Positions 17,896 to 29,113 of a DNA stretch of 64,000 nucleotides are shown piece after piece. The DNA comes from UBA1219 sp045601425. Its GTDB lineage: Bacteria; Bacteroidota; Bacteroidia; Bacteroidales; P3. Under the pieces are notes generated by a model that saw only the letters and a program-made list of their open reading frames with translations, was not told the DNA's origin and searched no databases. Location: NCBI GenBank assembly GCA_045601425.1, contig JAZRZP010000025.1, forward strand, positions 1 through 64,000, written 5' to 3'. The number at the start of each line of letters is the position of its first letter. Positions within the stretch are counted from its first letter, which is position 1. Position numbers and translations under genes: made by a program.

Positions 17896-18906
17896 TCATG
17901 GGGTTGTTTTCAGATAAGTCAGGCTTAAAAGTATCTCCAGTACGAATGCCAGAAGTGCAACGATGAGAAACGGAAGATACTCGTCCTTGGTCTGGTTGTA
18001 TTGGGTTACGTCGATTTTTGTTTTTTCCATTTCGTCTATTTCGGCGAAAATCTTTTCGAGCGATTTCTTGTTGGTGGCGCGGAAATACATTCCGCCGTCG
18101 GTTTCTTCCGCCATTCTTTTCATGAGCGGCTCGTCAATTTCAACGGGAATGTTCTGGTATTGGGTGTGGGTGCCGAAAGGTGTCTGCACTTTGAAAGGGT
18201 AGGGGGCTTCGCCCATTTTTCCGACACCTATTATGTAAAGGCGTATTCCGTAAAGTGCTGCAATCTCAGCGGCAGATTGCGGATCCATCGACCCGCGGTT
18301 GTTTACGCCATCGGTGAGCAGTATTATTACTTTGCTTACGGCTTTGCTCTCTTTGATGCGGTTTATGGCTGTGGCCAGACCGTCACCGATTGCGGTGCCG
18401 TCTTCTATCATGTCGTATTTTACTTTTTGCAGTTGCGAAAGCAGTACGCCGTGGTCGGTGGTGAGCGGCGTTTGGGTGAATGCTTCTCCGGCAAACACAA
18501 CAAGCCCCATGCGGTCGGTGTGACGTCCGTCGATGAAATCTTTTGCCACCGCCTTTGCCGCCTCCAGACGGTTGGGCTTGAAATCTTCGGCCAGCATTGT
18601 CCCCGACACGTCCAGCGTAAGCATTATGTCGATGCCTTCAACTTTCATTTCCTCGCGGCTGAGTTTCGACTGCGGACGTGCCATGGCCAATATGCCGGCA
18701 GTGAGGGCAACCATCTGCAATGCAAAAAGCAACGGCATCATGCGCTGGCGGAAAGTCTTGATCTTGCCGACAAAAAATTCCACGTTCGAAAAGTGTAAGT
18801 CGGGCTTCTGCTTGCGGTACCTTAAAATGTACCATACCGTTGCCAGTGGCACAAGTATCAGCAGCAGGAGAAATCCCTGATTGGCAAATGTTATACTCAA
18901 AAGCAT
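17896..18906 (-). CDS. batA: BatA: von Willebrand factor A membrane protein
   Basis: 336 aa, same design as BatB: an N-terminal helix pair (about 8-25 and 58-78), a VWA domain with MIDAS residues DVSGT, EDGTAIGDG and TDGVN, and a C-terminal helix (about 310-330). VWA proteins of this type work with a MoxR AAA ATPase in assembly or stress tolerance; in Bacteroides fragilis the bat genes were linked to aerotolerance. Confidence 0.92.
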   Translation of the reverse strand: MLLSITFANQGFLLLLILVPLATVWYILRYRKQKPDLHFSNVEFFVGKIKTFRQRMMPLLFALQMVALTAGILAMARPQSKLSREEMKVEGIDIMLTLDVSGTMLAEDFKPNRLEAAKAVAKDFIDGRHTDRMGLVVFAGEAFTQTPLTTDHGVLLSQLQKVKYDMIEDGTAIGDGLATAINRIKESKAVSKVIILLTDGVNNRGSMDPQSAAEIAALYGIRLYIIGVGKMGEAPYPFKVQTPFGTHTQYQNIPVEIDEPLMKRMAEETDGGMYFRATNKKSLEKIFAEIDEMEKTKIDVTQYNQTKDEYLPFLIVALLAFVLEILLSLTYLKTTP

Positions 18907-18910
18907 GGTT

Positions 18911-19909
18911 CTACATTGTTTCTTGTTGTTCTTCTTCGTTATGCTGTGCGGCTTTGGTCTGAGCCTCGGCCTGTTGGCGTTGTTTGCGTACTGTTTCGGC
19001 GGTTTCGTTTACGAACAATACTGCGTGCGACATCGAAAGATCGTGTTCGCTGGGAAGCGGTTCGGATTTGGCGAACTTCACCATGTCAGCAGTCTGCAGT
19101 ATCTGTCGCAGGTTGTCGCTTGCCGAACCCGGCAGTTCACGTATCCCAGTCACGGAGTCCATGATCTGCTCCGAAGTCATTTCAGTCGCCTCTATCCCGA
19201 ATTGTTTCTCGAGGTATTGCCGTAGAATGTCGGTGAGTTCAGTGTGGTATTCCTTTATGCGTCCGTGTTTCCACAGTGCCGAAATCCTGAGTTCCTCCAA
19301 TTTCTCCAAAGCTACGGTTTCTGCCGGTACATCGGGTTCTTTGCGGACAGGTATTATCGATTGGCGTTTTTTTATGCGTCTTACCAGATAAATTATGCCT
19401 AAGACAAGTGCCGCAATCCCCAATACAGCCAGTATCCATGGAAGTATTTCCCTGAATGTGACAGGAACCTTCATTATGTCTTCGATGTCCTTTATGGCTC
19501 CGTTGGTGTCGACTGCCACGCTGTTTACCGCGAGGAAGAGCGGGTTGGCGTAAATCTGTTGAATCTCTTTGCCCGGCATTTGGTAACGCAAAAACAGACT
19601 GTCCAAAGTATCGGTACCTTCTTCAAAAGATGTTATTGTGTATATTTGGCTTATTTTCAGTATTTTGCCGTCTTTGTCCAATGATGTGTCCTGTTTCTGT
19701 GAAATGATTTCCGCATTGCCGGTACTGAATTCATCGGCAGTGGGGAAATACAGGAACGCATTGCTTGTGTTTTCGGCCGAGAGCGTCAGGTGTACATGGT
19801 CGCCTATGGTTATGTTGTTGGTGTCCAGACTGGCACTGAAACGCACTTGAGAGTTTGCCGACCACAAAACACCAATGAAAGCGAATAATGCTGCAACTGT
19901 TTGTTTCAT
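18911..19909 (-). CDS. Bat-operon membrane protein, DUF4381-like
   Basis: 332 aa. A signal peptide (ending SANSQ) leads into a BatD-like beta-sandwich domain (about 20-130, with NNITIGDHVHLTLS). A transmembrane helix follows (about 157-178, ILAVLGIAALVLGIIYLV), then a basic stretch and a helical cytoplasmic domain (YLEKQFGIEATEMTSEQIM). The position between DUF58 and batA and this layout fit the DUF4381-type proteins found in MoxR/VWA operons. Confidence 0.75.
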   Translation of the reverse strand: MKQTVAALFAFIGVLWSANSQVRFSASLDTNNITIGDHVHLTLSAENTSNAFLYFPTADEFSTGNAEIISQKQDTSLDKDGKILKISQIYTITSFEEGTDTLDSLFLRYQMPGKEIQQIYANPLFLAVNSVAVDTNGAIKDIEDIMKVPVTFREILPWILAVLGIAALVLGIIYLVRRIKKRQSIIPVRKEPDVPAETVALEKLEELRISALWKHGRIKEYHTELTDILRQYLEKQFGIEATEMTSEQIMDSVTGIRELPGSASDNLRQILQTADMVKFAKSEPLPSEHDLSMSHAVLFVNETAETVRKQRQQAEAQTKAAQHNEEEQQETM

Positions 19910-19914
19910 GATTG

Positions 19915-20793
19915 TTATACTTTTTGTCCACGCATTTTGAAAAGCCGCATGAGAGATTTTACGTAATCCTCATCGGTCGATATTTCTGCACTGTCTATGC
20001 CGTACTTCCTGAACAGCGTGTGAACGGATTCTTCGTGCTCCCTGTAATTTCTCGAAAAAGTATCTCGAATTTCCTTCGAAGATGTGTCCAGCCAGATGTT
20101 CCGGTTCGTTTCGGGATCGAAAAAGTGCACCAGACCCCAGTCTGGAAGCTGTTCTTCGTTTTTGTCGGTCATCTGCAGGGTTACGAGATCATGCTTCTTC
20201 GAGGCTATCTTTATGGCATATTCAAAGTCTCTGTCATAGAAATCGCTTATCAGGAATGCGGTGGAACGTTTCTTGATCACGTTTGTGAAATACCTGAGCG
20301 CTCCCGAAATGTCAGTTCCGCAGTTTTCGGGTTCGAAATCCACCAATTCTCTGATGATATGCAGAATGTGGGTGGTCCCTTTTTTGGGAGGAATGAATTT
20401 TTCAATTTTGTTGCTGAAGAAAATCACTCCAACCTTGTCGTTGTTCTGTATTGCCGAAAATGCCAGTACAGCGGCAATCTCGGCAATCAGGTCGTTTTTG
20501 AACCGCACGCGCGTGCCGAATTTGTTCGAGCCGCTCACGTCTATCAAAAGCATCACGGTCAGCTCCCGCTCTTCCTCAAAAACCTTCACGTAAGGGTGGT
20601 TCAGACGGGCAGATACGTTCCAATCTATGTTCCTCACGTCATCGCCGTATTGGTACTCGCGGACTTCGCTGAAAGCCATGCCTCTTCCTTTGAATGCACT
20701 GTGGTACTCTCCCGAAAACAGTTGCCTTGAGAGACCACGGGCTTTTATCTCAATCTTGCGCACCCTTTTGAATAAATCTTTTTCGTTTTCCAT
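19915..20793 (-). CDS. DUF58-domain protein of the MoxR/Bat operon
   Basis: 292 aa, no signal peptide. YHSAFKGRGMAFSEVREYQYGDDVRNIDW is the DUF58 hallmark region (about residues 30-60), followed by a VWA-like core with the metal-site segment LLIDVSGSNKFGTR. DUF58 proteins accompany MoxR ATPases and are thought to link the ATPase to the membrane VWA proteins. It lies 76 bases downstream of moxR and 5 bases upstream of the next gene. Confidence 0.92.
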   Translation of the reverse strand: MENEKDLFKRVRKIEIKARGLSRQLFSGEYHSAFKGRGMAFSEVREYQYGDDVRNIDWNVSARLNHPYVKVFEEERELTVMLLIDVSGSNKFGTRVRFKNDLIAEIAAVLAFSAIQNNDKVGVIFFSNKIEKFIPPKKGTTHILHIIRELVDFEPENCGTDISGALRYFTNVIKKRSTAFLISDFYDRDFEYAIKIASKKHDLVTLQMTDKNEEQLPDWGLVHFFDPETNRNIWLDTSSKEIRDTFSRNYREHEESVHTLFRKYGIDSAEISTDEDYVKSLMRLFKMRGQKV

Positions 20794-20869
20794 TTACACT
20801 CTTTGAATGATGTCTTTGTTTGTAAATAAATGAAAATCAGAGATTTGATATTTAAAACAGAAACCGGAA

Positions 20870-21865
<996 letters not shown>

Positions 21866-22079
21866 GTTGTTTATCTTATATTTATGTCTTTGAAAAAATA
21901 AAAATACACTGCATAAACGTAAAATGAAACGCCATTGTATAAAAAAAAACTTAAAAAATGTTAAAAAAATATCCGTAGCATTTGCTACATACGGCATAAA
22001 TAAACGGACTGCGATTTTTTTTTCTCAAGCTCCAAAAATTTATTTTGAAAAAAAAACGCTGAGATTGAAAAAAAATGAC

Positions 22080-22087
22080 TATCTTTG
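22080..22087 (+). promoter_or_regulatory. -7 box (TATCTTTG) of the 1005-aa T9SS cargo gene
   Basis: TATCTTTGCC lies 53 bases before ATG 22141, after a very AT-rich 200-base divergent spacer that otherwise shows no gene. Confidence 0.6.
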
Positions 22088-22140
22088 CCACTTGTATCAA
22101 AAACGAAAAAAACAGGTAGTAAACTAATTATAAACATCTT

Positions 22141-25100
22141 ATGAAGATTAAAAGAATACTTATCGGATTGATTGTTTGCACATTTGTAACAGGAACAATC
22201 GTCGCAACAAGTAAGACATCCCTCATGGGAAGAAAAACCTATCAGCCTGACAGCAAAAAGGTTGAAACCAAAATGGCCAAATCGGTTGCCGATGAAATCG
22301 TTGAATTAGGTCCGGACAATATTGCCGGACGCACGAGAGCCGTTATTTTCGACAATCAGGATCCAACGAACCAGACCTTGTACGCAGGTGCAGTGGCTGG
22401 AGGCCTGTTCAAGTCTACGGATGGCGGTCAGCACTGGAATCGCGTGCCTTTGTATTCGAACGGCGTTGAGGTTAACCTCCCGATTTCATGCATGGTACAG
22501 ACTTCCGACGGCGTCATATATTTCGGTACGGGTGAAGGTTTCCTGAAATCCGGCGGCAATACGTTCAACATGGCTCCAATCGGTCGGGGATTGTACCGTT
22601 TCGTTGACGAAAACAACTACAGCGTTGTCCCTGTGACAAAACCTGCAAGTGATTCCGTATTCGATGCAACAACTGATTGGGCTTACGTAAACCGTTTGGC
22701 TGTAGCCGAATACGGCAGCGTTACCTATCTGTACGTCGCAACAAACACCGGTCTTTTCCGTTGGAAACTCCAGTCCGAGACCGATTTGAACAACGCTCCG
22801 GCAAAAGTGTTCTCAGGTGCAGTTTTGGACATAGACGTCTCCCCGCGTAAGGGTCTGTTGTATTTCTCTACCAAAAACAACATCTACAGAATAGCCAGCA
22901 TCGCGAGTGATGCCCAGTCATACGTAAACGTTTCTTCAAACTGCATCGATTCCAACAATACATCTCGCATAGAAGTGGCGATAGCACCATCTAACGAGAA
23001 CTATGTTTATGCAGTTGTCGCAGATTCTGTTGGCCTTACGCAAGGTGTGTATCTTACGACAAATCAGCAGATATGGAACCTCATAACAACCAGTACCGTT
23101 ACTATCTTCAACGGAACCACCAATAAGGGCTGGAACAACAATTCCATATCGGTATTTCCCGACAATCCCCGCAAAATAGCCGTAGGCGGCAACTCTTTGT
23201 GGATAGGAGAAGGTTTTGAAGGTGCCACTCTGTACACATGGACAAAGTCAACATACACTGAAAGCGAACTTAATGCAGGTGACTACATGAATACGGTTTA
23301 CGTTTCTTCATCGTTCGTTCATTCGGGAATTCACTCCGTTGTGTTCCCCGCTACACTGAACACTCCCGATGATTACAAAACTTTCTTCATGGCTACGGAC
23401 GGCGGTGTGTTTAAAACTTCCAACGCCGGCGCATCATTCGAAATGTGCAATAAAGGTCTCAATACGACACAGTTCATGACACTCGCTGTTGCAAACGACG
23501 CATCAGTATTGGGAGGAGCAATGGATAACAGCGTTCCTTTCATTGAATCGCGCAACGCTTCCGACGGCGGCTCAACGAATACCACTGCTCAAGTACTCTG
23601 GTACGGTGACGGTGGTGGCGTGGCTTCTTCAATGTTCCACATGCTCGAACCTCTCGAAAGAAGAGCAATATTCGTTTCTGCCAATGGCGGAAACGTAGGC
23701 AGAGCTTATGCAGATTACTCAGACTATACAAATTCGCAGACTTGGACTGGCGATGCCGATTTCCACAACGGTTTGTTTGTTTCAGGCCCAGACGCTACAC
23801 CTATGGTTCTGTGGGAAACGACAAACAATACTGAAATACAAGACAGCATTATTGTAAGACTGGATACTACTACAAGAATTACCCGCGACGGCATTACATT
23901 CCCCATATCTTACGGCGACGACGCAATACAGGCAGGTGATGTGCTTATAGCCAAAAGCCGCAGCCACTTCGATTATCCTGTAAAATACGTCTTCACTGAA
24001 AATGTCAGCGTTCCACGTGGCGGCATTGAAATGAAGATATTCAACCCGATACAGAACCGTCTTTACATTGGTACTTACAATCAGGTTTTCTACAGAGTTC
24101 ACATGACTTCGACTCCGACCGACTTTTCCAAAGATGTCGCAGCAATGTCATGGTTCACCCTGATGTCGTTCGGAGCAACAGCCAAACCTCATGCAATGGC
24201 AATAACTAAGGATGGAAACACTCTGTATGTGTCTGTCGATGAAGTCGATGGCAGCGGTTCTCGTCTGATCAGAATAAACGACCTGCTCAAAGGTACCAAA
24301 CCTTCCCAGCTTGAGTACTATCCTGCTGTATCGGGGGACACAAATTGCGTCTTGAAAATAGACACATTGGAATTCAACGGCAGTAAACTCCTTCCGCGTA
24401 CCATCACTTCCATAGCAACTGATCCTCGCGGAAATGACAATGTTGTTGTTACTTGCGGTGATTTCAATGACGAAGTGGCTAACATGTATTACATTACCAA
24501 TGCTTCGGGAACTTACACGATAACTTCGAAAACCGTAGTTAACGACAAGATGCCTCTCTACTCTTCACTGATTGAAGATTCAACAGGGAACGTCTACGTT
24601 GGTTCGGAAAACGGCCTTTACATAACTGCCGACATAACTGCCGCTAATCCGGTATGGTCTACACGCGGTAACTTCCTCGGTGTGCCGGTTTTCTCCATTA
24701 TCCAACAGACAAACAAAATGCCGAATATCGAAACAACCTATATCAGCGGCGTGAACGAAGAACACTACGCTTGGGGCAGAACGAAATATCCGAGAGCTAT
24801 TTATTACGGAACCTACGGAAGAGGCATTTTCATGGATATGCAGTATGTTACCGATACTTTGAACGAAATCGGTATTCACGATGTAGTAAACCATGCAGGT
24901 GAAAACAGCACTGTTAAATTGTTCCCGAATCCTGCTCAGAACTACGTCGTAGTGGATATGGACATTGCAACGGCTTCCGATGTGGCAATACAGATGTTCG
25001 ACCTCTCCGGCCGTATGGTTTACAGCCAGTCTTTGGGTACCGTAAAAGAAGGTCGCCATGCGCAGGTTATTTCCTGTCAGGATATGAAAAAGGGAATCTA

Positions 25101-25158
25101 CGTAGTGAAAGTAGTGGCTGGATCTCAGGCAATGACTTCAAAACTTATTGTGAAATAA
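22141..25158 (+). CDS. Large secreted beta-propeller (BNR/sortilin-like) protein with T9SS sorting domain
   Basis: 1005 aa. A signal peptide (MKIKRILIGLIVCTFVTG) is followed by a long repeat region with BNR/sortilin-type units such as LFKSTDGGQHW, FKTSNAGASFE and several 'YVSVDEV' or 'YVGSENGLY' blades, indicating one or two beta-propellers. The last 80 residues are a type A sorting domain (KLFPNPAQNYVVVDM to TSKLIVK). It is expected at the cell surface or secreted through T9SS. Sialidase-type catalytic residues are not recognisable, so a binding or scaffold role is as likely as hydrolysis. It stands alone, with its own promoter and terminator. Confidence 0.85.
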   Translation: MKIKRILIGLIVCTFVTGTIVATSKTSLMGRKTYQPDSKKVETKMAKSVADEIVELGPDNIAGRTRAVIFDNQDPTNQTLYAGAVAGGLFKSTDGGQHWNRVPLYSNGVEVNLPISCMVQTSDGVIYFGTGEGFLKSGGNTFNMAPIGRGLYRFVDENNYSVVPVTKPASDSVFDATTDWAYVNRLAVAEYGSVTYLYVATNTGLFRWKLQSETDLNNAPAKVFSGAVLDIDVSPRKGLLYFSTKNNIYRIASIASDAQSYVNVSSNCIDSNNTSRIEVAIAPSNENYVYAVVADSVGLTQGVYLTTNQQIWNLITTSTVTIFNGTTNKGWNNNSISVFPDNPRKIAVGGNSLWIGEGFEGATLYTWTKSTYTESELNAGDYMNTVYVSSSFVHSGIHSVVFPATLNTPDDYKTFFMATDGGVFKTSNAGASFEMCNKGLNTTQFMTLAVANDASVLGGAMDNSVPFIESRNASDGGSTNTTAQVLWYGDGGGVASSMFHMLEPLERRAIFVSANGGNVGRAYADYSDYTNSQTWTGDADFHNGLFVSGPDATPMVLWETTNNTEIQDSIIVRLDTTTRITRDGITFPISYGDDAIQAGDVLIAKSRSHFDYPVKYVFTENVSVPRGGIEMKIFNPIQNRLYIGTYNQVFYRVHMTSTPTDFSKDVAAMSWFTLMSFGATAKPHAMAITKDGNTLYVSVDEVDGSGSRLIRINDLLKGTKPSQLEYYPAVSGDTNCVLKIDTLEFNGSKLLPRTITSIATDPRGNDNVVVTCGDFNDEVANMYYITNASGTYTITSKTVVNDKMPLYSSLIEDSTGNVYVGSENGLYITADITAANPVWSTRGNFLGVPVFSIIQQTNKMPNIETTYISGVNEEHYAWGRTKYPRAIYYGTYGRGIFMDMQYVTDTLNEIGIHDVVNHAGENSTVKLFPNPAQNYVVVDMDIATASDVAIQMFDLSGRMVYSQSLGTVKEGRHAQVISCQDMKKGIYVVKVVAGSQAMTSKLIVK

Positions 25159-25182
25159 TTTTGATATTTTAATTATCCTATG

Positions 25183-25213
25183 GAGGGTCATTGCATAATG
25201 ACCCTCTTTTTTT
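25183..25213 (+). terminator. Terminator after the beta-propeller gene
   Basis: GAGGGTCATT and AATGACCCTC pair perfectly over 10 bases with a 4-base loop, then seven T. It ends 12 bases before tyrS, so tyrS needs its own signal or read-through. Confidence 0.92.
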
Positions 25214-25224
25214 AGAAAAACTTA

Positions 25225-26508
25225 ATGATGAAGACAAATTTTGTAGAAGAACTCCGCTGGCGTGGCATGATTCACGATATTATGCCAGGTGCAGAAGAAC
25301 AGCTGAACAGAGAAATGACTACGGCCTACGTCGGTATCGACCCGACAGCCGATTCTCTCCATATTGGACATCTGGTTAGTATAATGATGCTCAAGCATTT
25401 ACAAATGGCTGGTCATAAACCGTTGGCTGTCGTTGGCGGTGCCACGGGTATGATTGGCGACCCATCTTTCAAGGCTGCCGAACGCCGTCTGCTTACCGTT
25501 GATGAAATTCAGCACAACGTCGATTGCATAAAAAAACAGCTGGCCAAGTTCCTTACTTTCGATGAGGGCGACAATGCTGCCGAACTGCTCAACAACTACG
25601 ATTGGATGAAGGATTACCTTTTCCTTGATTTTATCCGCGATGTGGGAAAGCATATAACCGTAAATTACATGATGGCCAAGGATTCGGTTAAAAAACGCAT
25701 GGAGTCCGGCATATCATTCACCGAATTTTCATACCAGCTCCTGCAGGGCTTCGATTTCCTGACTCTATATCGCACCAAGGGGTGCAGACTCCAGATGGGC
25801 GGCTCCGACCAATGGGGCAACATTACTACCGGAACGGAACTCATACGCCGTATGGAAGGCGGTGAGGCCTATGCTCTGACCTGTCCCCTCATTACCAAAG
25901 CCGACGGCTCGAAATTCGGGAAAACAGAAGGTGGTAACGTTTGGCTCGATCCTGAAAAAACTTCGCCATACAAATTCTATCAGTTCTGGCTCAACTGTTC
26001 CGATGAAGACTCGAAAAAATATATACGCATTTTCACCCTTCTGTCCAAAGAGGAAATAGAACGGATAGAAAAAGAGCATGAGGAAGCCCCTCATTTGAGA
26101 CTTTTGCAGAAAGCTTTGGCCAAGGACATCACAATCCGTGTGCATTCCGAAAAAGATTACGAACAGGCAGTGGCTGCTTCGGAAATACTTTTTGGAAAAG
26201 GTACGAAGGAAACTCTCCAGCAATTCGACAGGAATACTTTGAGTGCAATATTCGAGGGCGTCCCGCAATTTACCGTCAGCAAGGAAAAACTTTCTGAAGG
26301 AGTAGATGTAGCGGAATTCCTTGCCGTCGAAACTCATACATTTGCATCTAAAGGGGAAGTGAAACGAGCACTCAAGGAAAATTCACTCTCAATAAATAAG
26401 ACAAAAATCGCAGAAGGTTACAAGGTTACGGGAAACGATGTTCTTGCCGATACATACATAGTAGTACAGAAGGGTAAGAAAAATTATTATCTCATTGTAG
26501 TACAATAG
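25225..26508 (+). CDS. tyrS: Tyrosyl-tRNA synthetase
   Basis: 427 aa, usual length. Class I signature LHIGHLVS for HIGH and KFGKT in place of KMSKS, a TyrRS-typical variant; GSDQWGNITTG binds tyrosine. A C-terminal S4 RNA-binding domain (about 355-425, GEVKRALKENSLSINKTKI) is present. It attaches tyrosine to tRNA-Tyr in the cytoplasm. Two adjacent ATG codons (25225, 25228) could serve as start. No promoter box is seen between the upstream terminator and the start. Confidence 0.97.
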   Translation: MMKTNFVEELRWRGMIHDIMPGAEEQLNREMTTAYVGIDPTADSLHIGHLVSIMMLKHLQMAGHKPLAVVGGATGMIGDPSFKAAERRLLTVDEIQHNVDCIKKQLAKFLTFDEGDNAAELLNNYDWMKDYLFLDFIRDVGKHITVNYMMAKDSVKKRMESGISFTEFSYQLLQGFDFLTLYRTKGCRLQMGGSDQWGNITTGTELIRRMEGGEAYALTCPLITKADGSKFGKTEGGNVWLDPEKTSPYKFYQFWLNCSDEDSKKYIRIFTLLSKEEIERIEKEHEEAPHLRLLQKALAKDITIRVHSEKDYEQAVAASEILFGKGTKETLQQFDRNTLSAIFEGVPQFTVSKEKLSEGVDVAEFLAVETHTFASKGEVKRALKENSLSINKTKIAEGYKVTGNDVLADTYIVVQKGKKNYYLIVVQ

Positions 26509-26515
26509 ATTACTT

Positions 26516-27985
26516 ATGGAAACTGTGATACTTTCATGTTTCGTGGTCTATACCGCATTGTTGTTTCTGATAATGTGGCTGACCTCGCGCAGAAACTCTG
26601 GTAACGATGCTTATTTTCGTGGCAACCGCAGATCGCCATGGTATGTGGTCGCCTACGGAATGATAGGTGCGTCGCTTTCTGGCGTTACATTTATGTCGGT
26701 GCCGGGTTACGTGCAGGGTACACAGTTTACATACATCGGGGTTATTATTGGTTATCTCATCGGCTATGCAGTGATAGCCCTTGTACTGCTTCCTCTTTAC
26801 TACAAATTGAACCTGACTTCAATTTACACCTATCTTGACCGGAGATTCGGAGCAGCTTCGCACAAAACGGGTTCGTTTTTCTTCATTGTATCGCGGCTTC
26901 TCGGTTCGTCATTGCGTATGTTTCTGGTAGTCTTTGTGTTATATGAATTTGTGTTCAGGGCATGGGGCATACCGTTTTGGGTGCCGGCAGTGGTTTTCAT
27001 AATACTGATACTGCTTTATACTTTCCGCGGCGGAATAAAAACGGTAATATGGACGGATACTTTGCAGACCACCTTTTTCCTGCTTGCCACCATAATCACA
27101 ATCGTGGCAGTATTGAACGAACTCGACATGTCGTTCGGTGATCTGATAGCAGCAGTATCGGAAAAGGGATATGCAAAAATGTTCGAAACAGACTGGCGCG
27201 CCGACAATTACTTCGTAAAGCAGATTCTCAGCGGTATATTCATAACCGTTGCCATGACAGGTCTGGATCAGGATATGATGCAGAAAAACCTTACTTGCAA
27301 ATCGCTGAAAGATGCCCAGAAAAACATGTTTACCTTCGCGGTATCCCTCATTCTGGTGAATTTCCTTTTTCTGGCATTGGGAGCTTCGCTGCTCTATTAT
27401 TCCGAACAGACAGGCTTTGTCCTGCCCCAGAAACCCGACCAGATATTTCCTTCGGTGGCATTCCACATAAGCACCTTTACGAGCGTCGTGTTCGTGTTGG
27501 GCCTTGTCGCAGCAGGATATTCCAGCGCCGACGGAACACTCACTGCCCTCACCACATCTTTCTGTTACGATTTCCTGCATTTCGACAGAACTGACGAACG
27601 GTATTCGGAAAAACAGAAAACAAGGATACGCAAGTGGGTACACATTGGCTTTGCACTACTGTATTTGCTTGTCATCATAGCCTTTGAACCATTCCACAGC
27701 GACTCCCTTATCGGTACGGTGTTCGAGGTGGCAGGCTTTACATACGGACCGCTCCTTGGACTCTTTGTGTTTGGAATGATTTCTAAGCGGAAAGTAAACG
27801 ATAAACTTGTACCGGTCGTGGCAGTGCTTTCCCCAATAATCTGCTACATACTCAAAATGAATTCGGAAGCATGGTTCAACGGATACAAATTCGGTTTTGA
27901 AATACTCATACTCAACGGAGCCTTGACTTGTCTCGGACTTTTGCTTTTATCAAAAAAAGAAAAAATAAATGAAACTGAACATTAA
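26516..27985 (+). CDS. Sodium:solute symporter family transporter
   Basis: 489 aa with about 13 membrane helices. SSS-family features: GASLSGVTFMSVPGYV near the N-terminus, SRLLGSSLRMFLV, and the TM8-like YSSADGTLTALTTSF that lines the sodium site. It moves an organic solute with Na+ across the inner membrane; the solute is unknown. It begins seven bases after tyrS and overlaps the following lipoprotein gene by 17 bases. Confidence 0.9.
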   Translation: METVILSCFVVYTALLFLIMWLTSRRNSGNDAYFRGNRRSPWYVVAYGMIGASLSGVTFMSVPGYVQGTQFTYIGVIIGYLIGYAVIALVLLPLYYKLNLTSIYTYLDRRFGAASHKTGSFFFIVSRLLGSSLRMFLVVFVLYEFVFRAWGIPFWVPAVVFIILILLYTFRGGIKTVIWTDTLQTTFFLLATIITIVAVLNELDMSFGDLIAAVSEKGYAKMFETDWRADNYFVKQILSGIFITVAMTGLDQDMMQKNLTCKSLKDAQKNMFTFAVSLILVNFLFLALGASLLYYSEQTGFVLPQKPDQIFPSVAFHISTFTSVVFVLGLVAAGYSSADGTLTALTTSFCYDFLHFDRTDERYSEKQKTRIRKWVHIGFALLYLLVIIAFEPFHSDSLIGTVFEVAGFTYGPLLGLFVFGMISKRKVNDKLVPVVAVLSPIICYILKMNSEAWFNGYKFGFEILILNGALTCLGLLLLSKKEKINETEH

Positions 27986-29111
27986 AAATATTTTATTCCT
28001 GTTTTTTGCGGCCGTCTTGTTTGCAGGCTGTTCGCAATACACGGTATATCAGGTTAAGGGCCGTCCCGACAAAGATCTTTCGGGAGGAATCTTTTACGCA
28101 TTGCCCAAAACGAAAATCCGCATTGAAGTTACTTTCGAGAGAACGGTATTCGAAGTGGCACCATATGTACGTTATGCTGAAAAATACCTTGCACTGCCAG
28201 TGGACACTTCAAATGTATGGAGTATCGTGGCTACAAGAATTGTCGGACAGTCCGAGCCCGACCCCGACAATTATTACTACGTGGAACCCGGCCGCTCCGA
28301 CGTCTCCATTCAGGTGTCAAATGCGGGAATACTGAAATCGGTGAACAGCCCGTTCAATCCTGAAAAACCTCAAGATGCCGGAAAAACCGAAAGGGTTCAG
28401 GATATCAACATTGCTGAATTCTTGTACAATTCGGCAAATTACAATGTCTATGAACATGTGGATACCTTCATAGCACGCACAGTGTCTGACGAAGAAAAGG
28501 TGGTTTATTCGCGCACATCCGAAGAAAAATCCTTGGAACAGCGTGCTGAAGAAGCGGCGAAGCTCATTGATGAGATACGTATGAAGAAAAAGGAGATAAT
28601 GTTCGGAGAATACGAATCCGCCTACACCGGAGAATCGCTGAAGTTCGTTTACGAAAGGCTCGAGGCCGAAGAACGCAAGCTCATGCAGCTTTTTGTAGGC
28701 CAGAAAACCACGTTTACCGAAGTGTTTTATGTCGAACCCGAACAGTCAAAGGTCGTCGTTGACGACCAGACGGTGGAACTCTTCCGCTTCTCACCACAGG
28801 AAGGAATTGTAGACAGTACCGATCAGGAAGCATCGGTGATTTATTGCAACATACGCTGTGATAATAATTTGCGTGCAGTGTCGCGTTATGCAAAAGGTAA
28901 GTCCGGAAAGAAGAAAAACCCGACAAAATTCAATAATTTCCGTTACAGAGTTCCGGAAGCAGCGGTGGTAAGTTTCGTGACACCGGATTTTACATTGCAG
29001 AAAACCATAAAGATTTCCCAATATGGTGCCGTGACAAGTTTGCCTGACGGAGATTACGAAGCCGTTTTTGATGTTAATACCGGAGAACTGATTTATCTGA
29101 AAAAGAAGTAA
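27969..29111 (+). CDS. DUF4831-family lipoprotein
   Basis: 380 aa. The lipobox Cys lies in LFAGCSQY after a short signal peptide. DLSGGIFYALPKTKIRIEVTFE and VEPGRSDVSIQVSNAGILKSV match DUF4831, a Bacteroidetes family of unknown function. A helical charged stretch (about 175-235) is likely coiled coil. Its start overlaps the symporter's last codons by 17 bases and the RNase Z gene follows within 2 bases, so all three form one operon. Confidence 0.82.
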   Translation: MKLNIKNILFLFFAAVLFAGCSQYTVYQVKGRPDKDLSGGIFYALPKTKIRIEVTFERTVFEVAPYVRYAEKYLALPVDTSNVWSIVATRIVGQSEPDPDNYYYVEPGRSDVSIQVSNAGILKSVNSPFNPEKPQDAGKTERVQDINIAEFLYNSANYNVYEHVDTFIARTVSDEEKVVYSRTSEEKSLEQRAEEAAKLIDEIRMKKKEIMFGEYESAYTGESLKFVYERLEAEERKLMQLFVGQKTTFTEVFYVEPEQSKVVVDDQTVELFRFSPQEGIVDSTDQEASVIYCNIRCDNNLRAVSRYAKGKSGKKKNPTKFNNFRYRVPEAAVVSFVTPDFTLQKTIKISQYGAVTSLPDGDYEAVFDVNTGELIYLKKK

Positions 29112-29113
29112 CC

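Noticed and set aside
21866..21997. Longer N-terminus of MoxR (44 extra residues)
   Set aside because: The extension is hydrophobic and AT-derived; MoxR proteins are cytoplasmic and begin near the later ATG.
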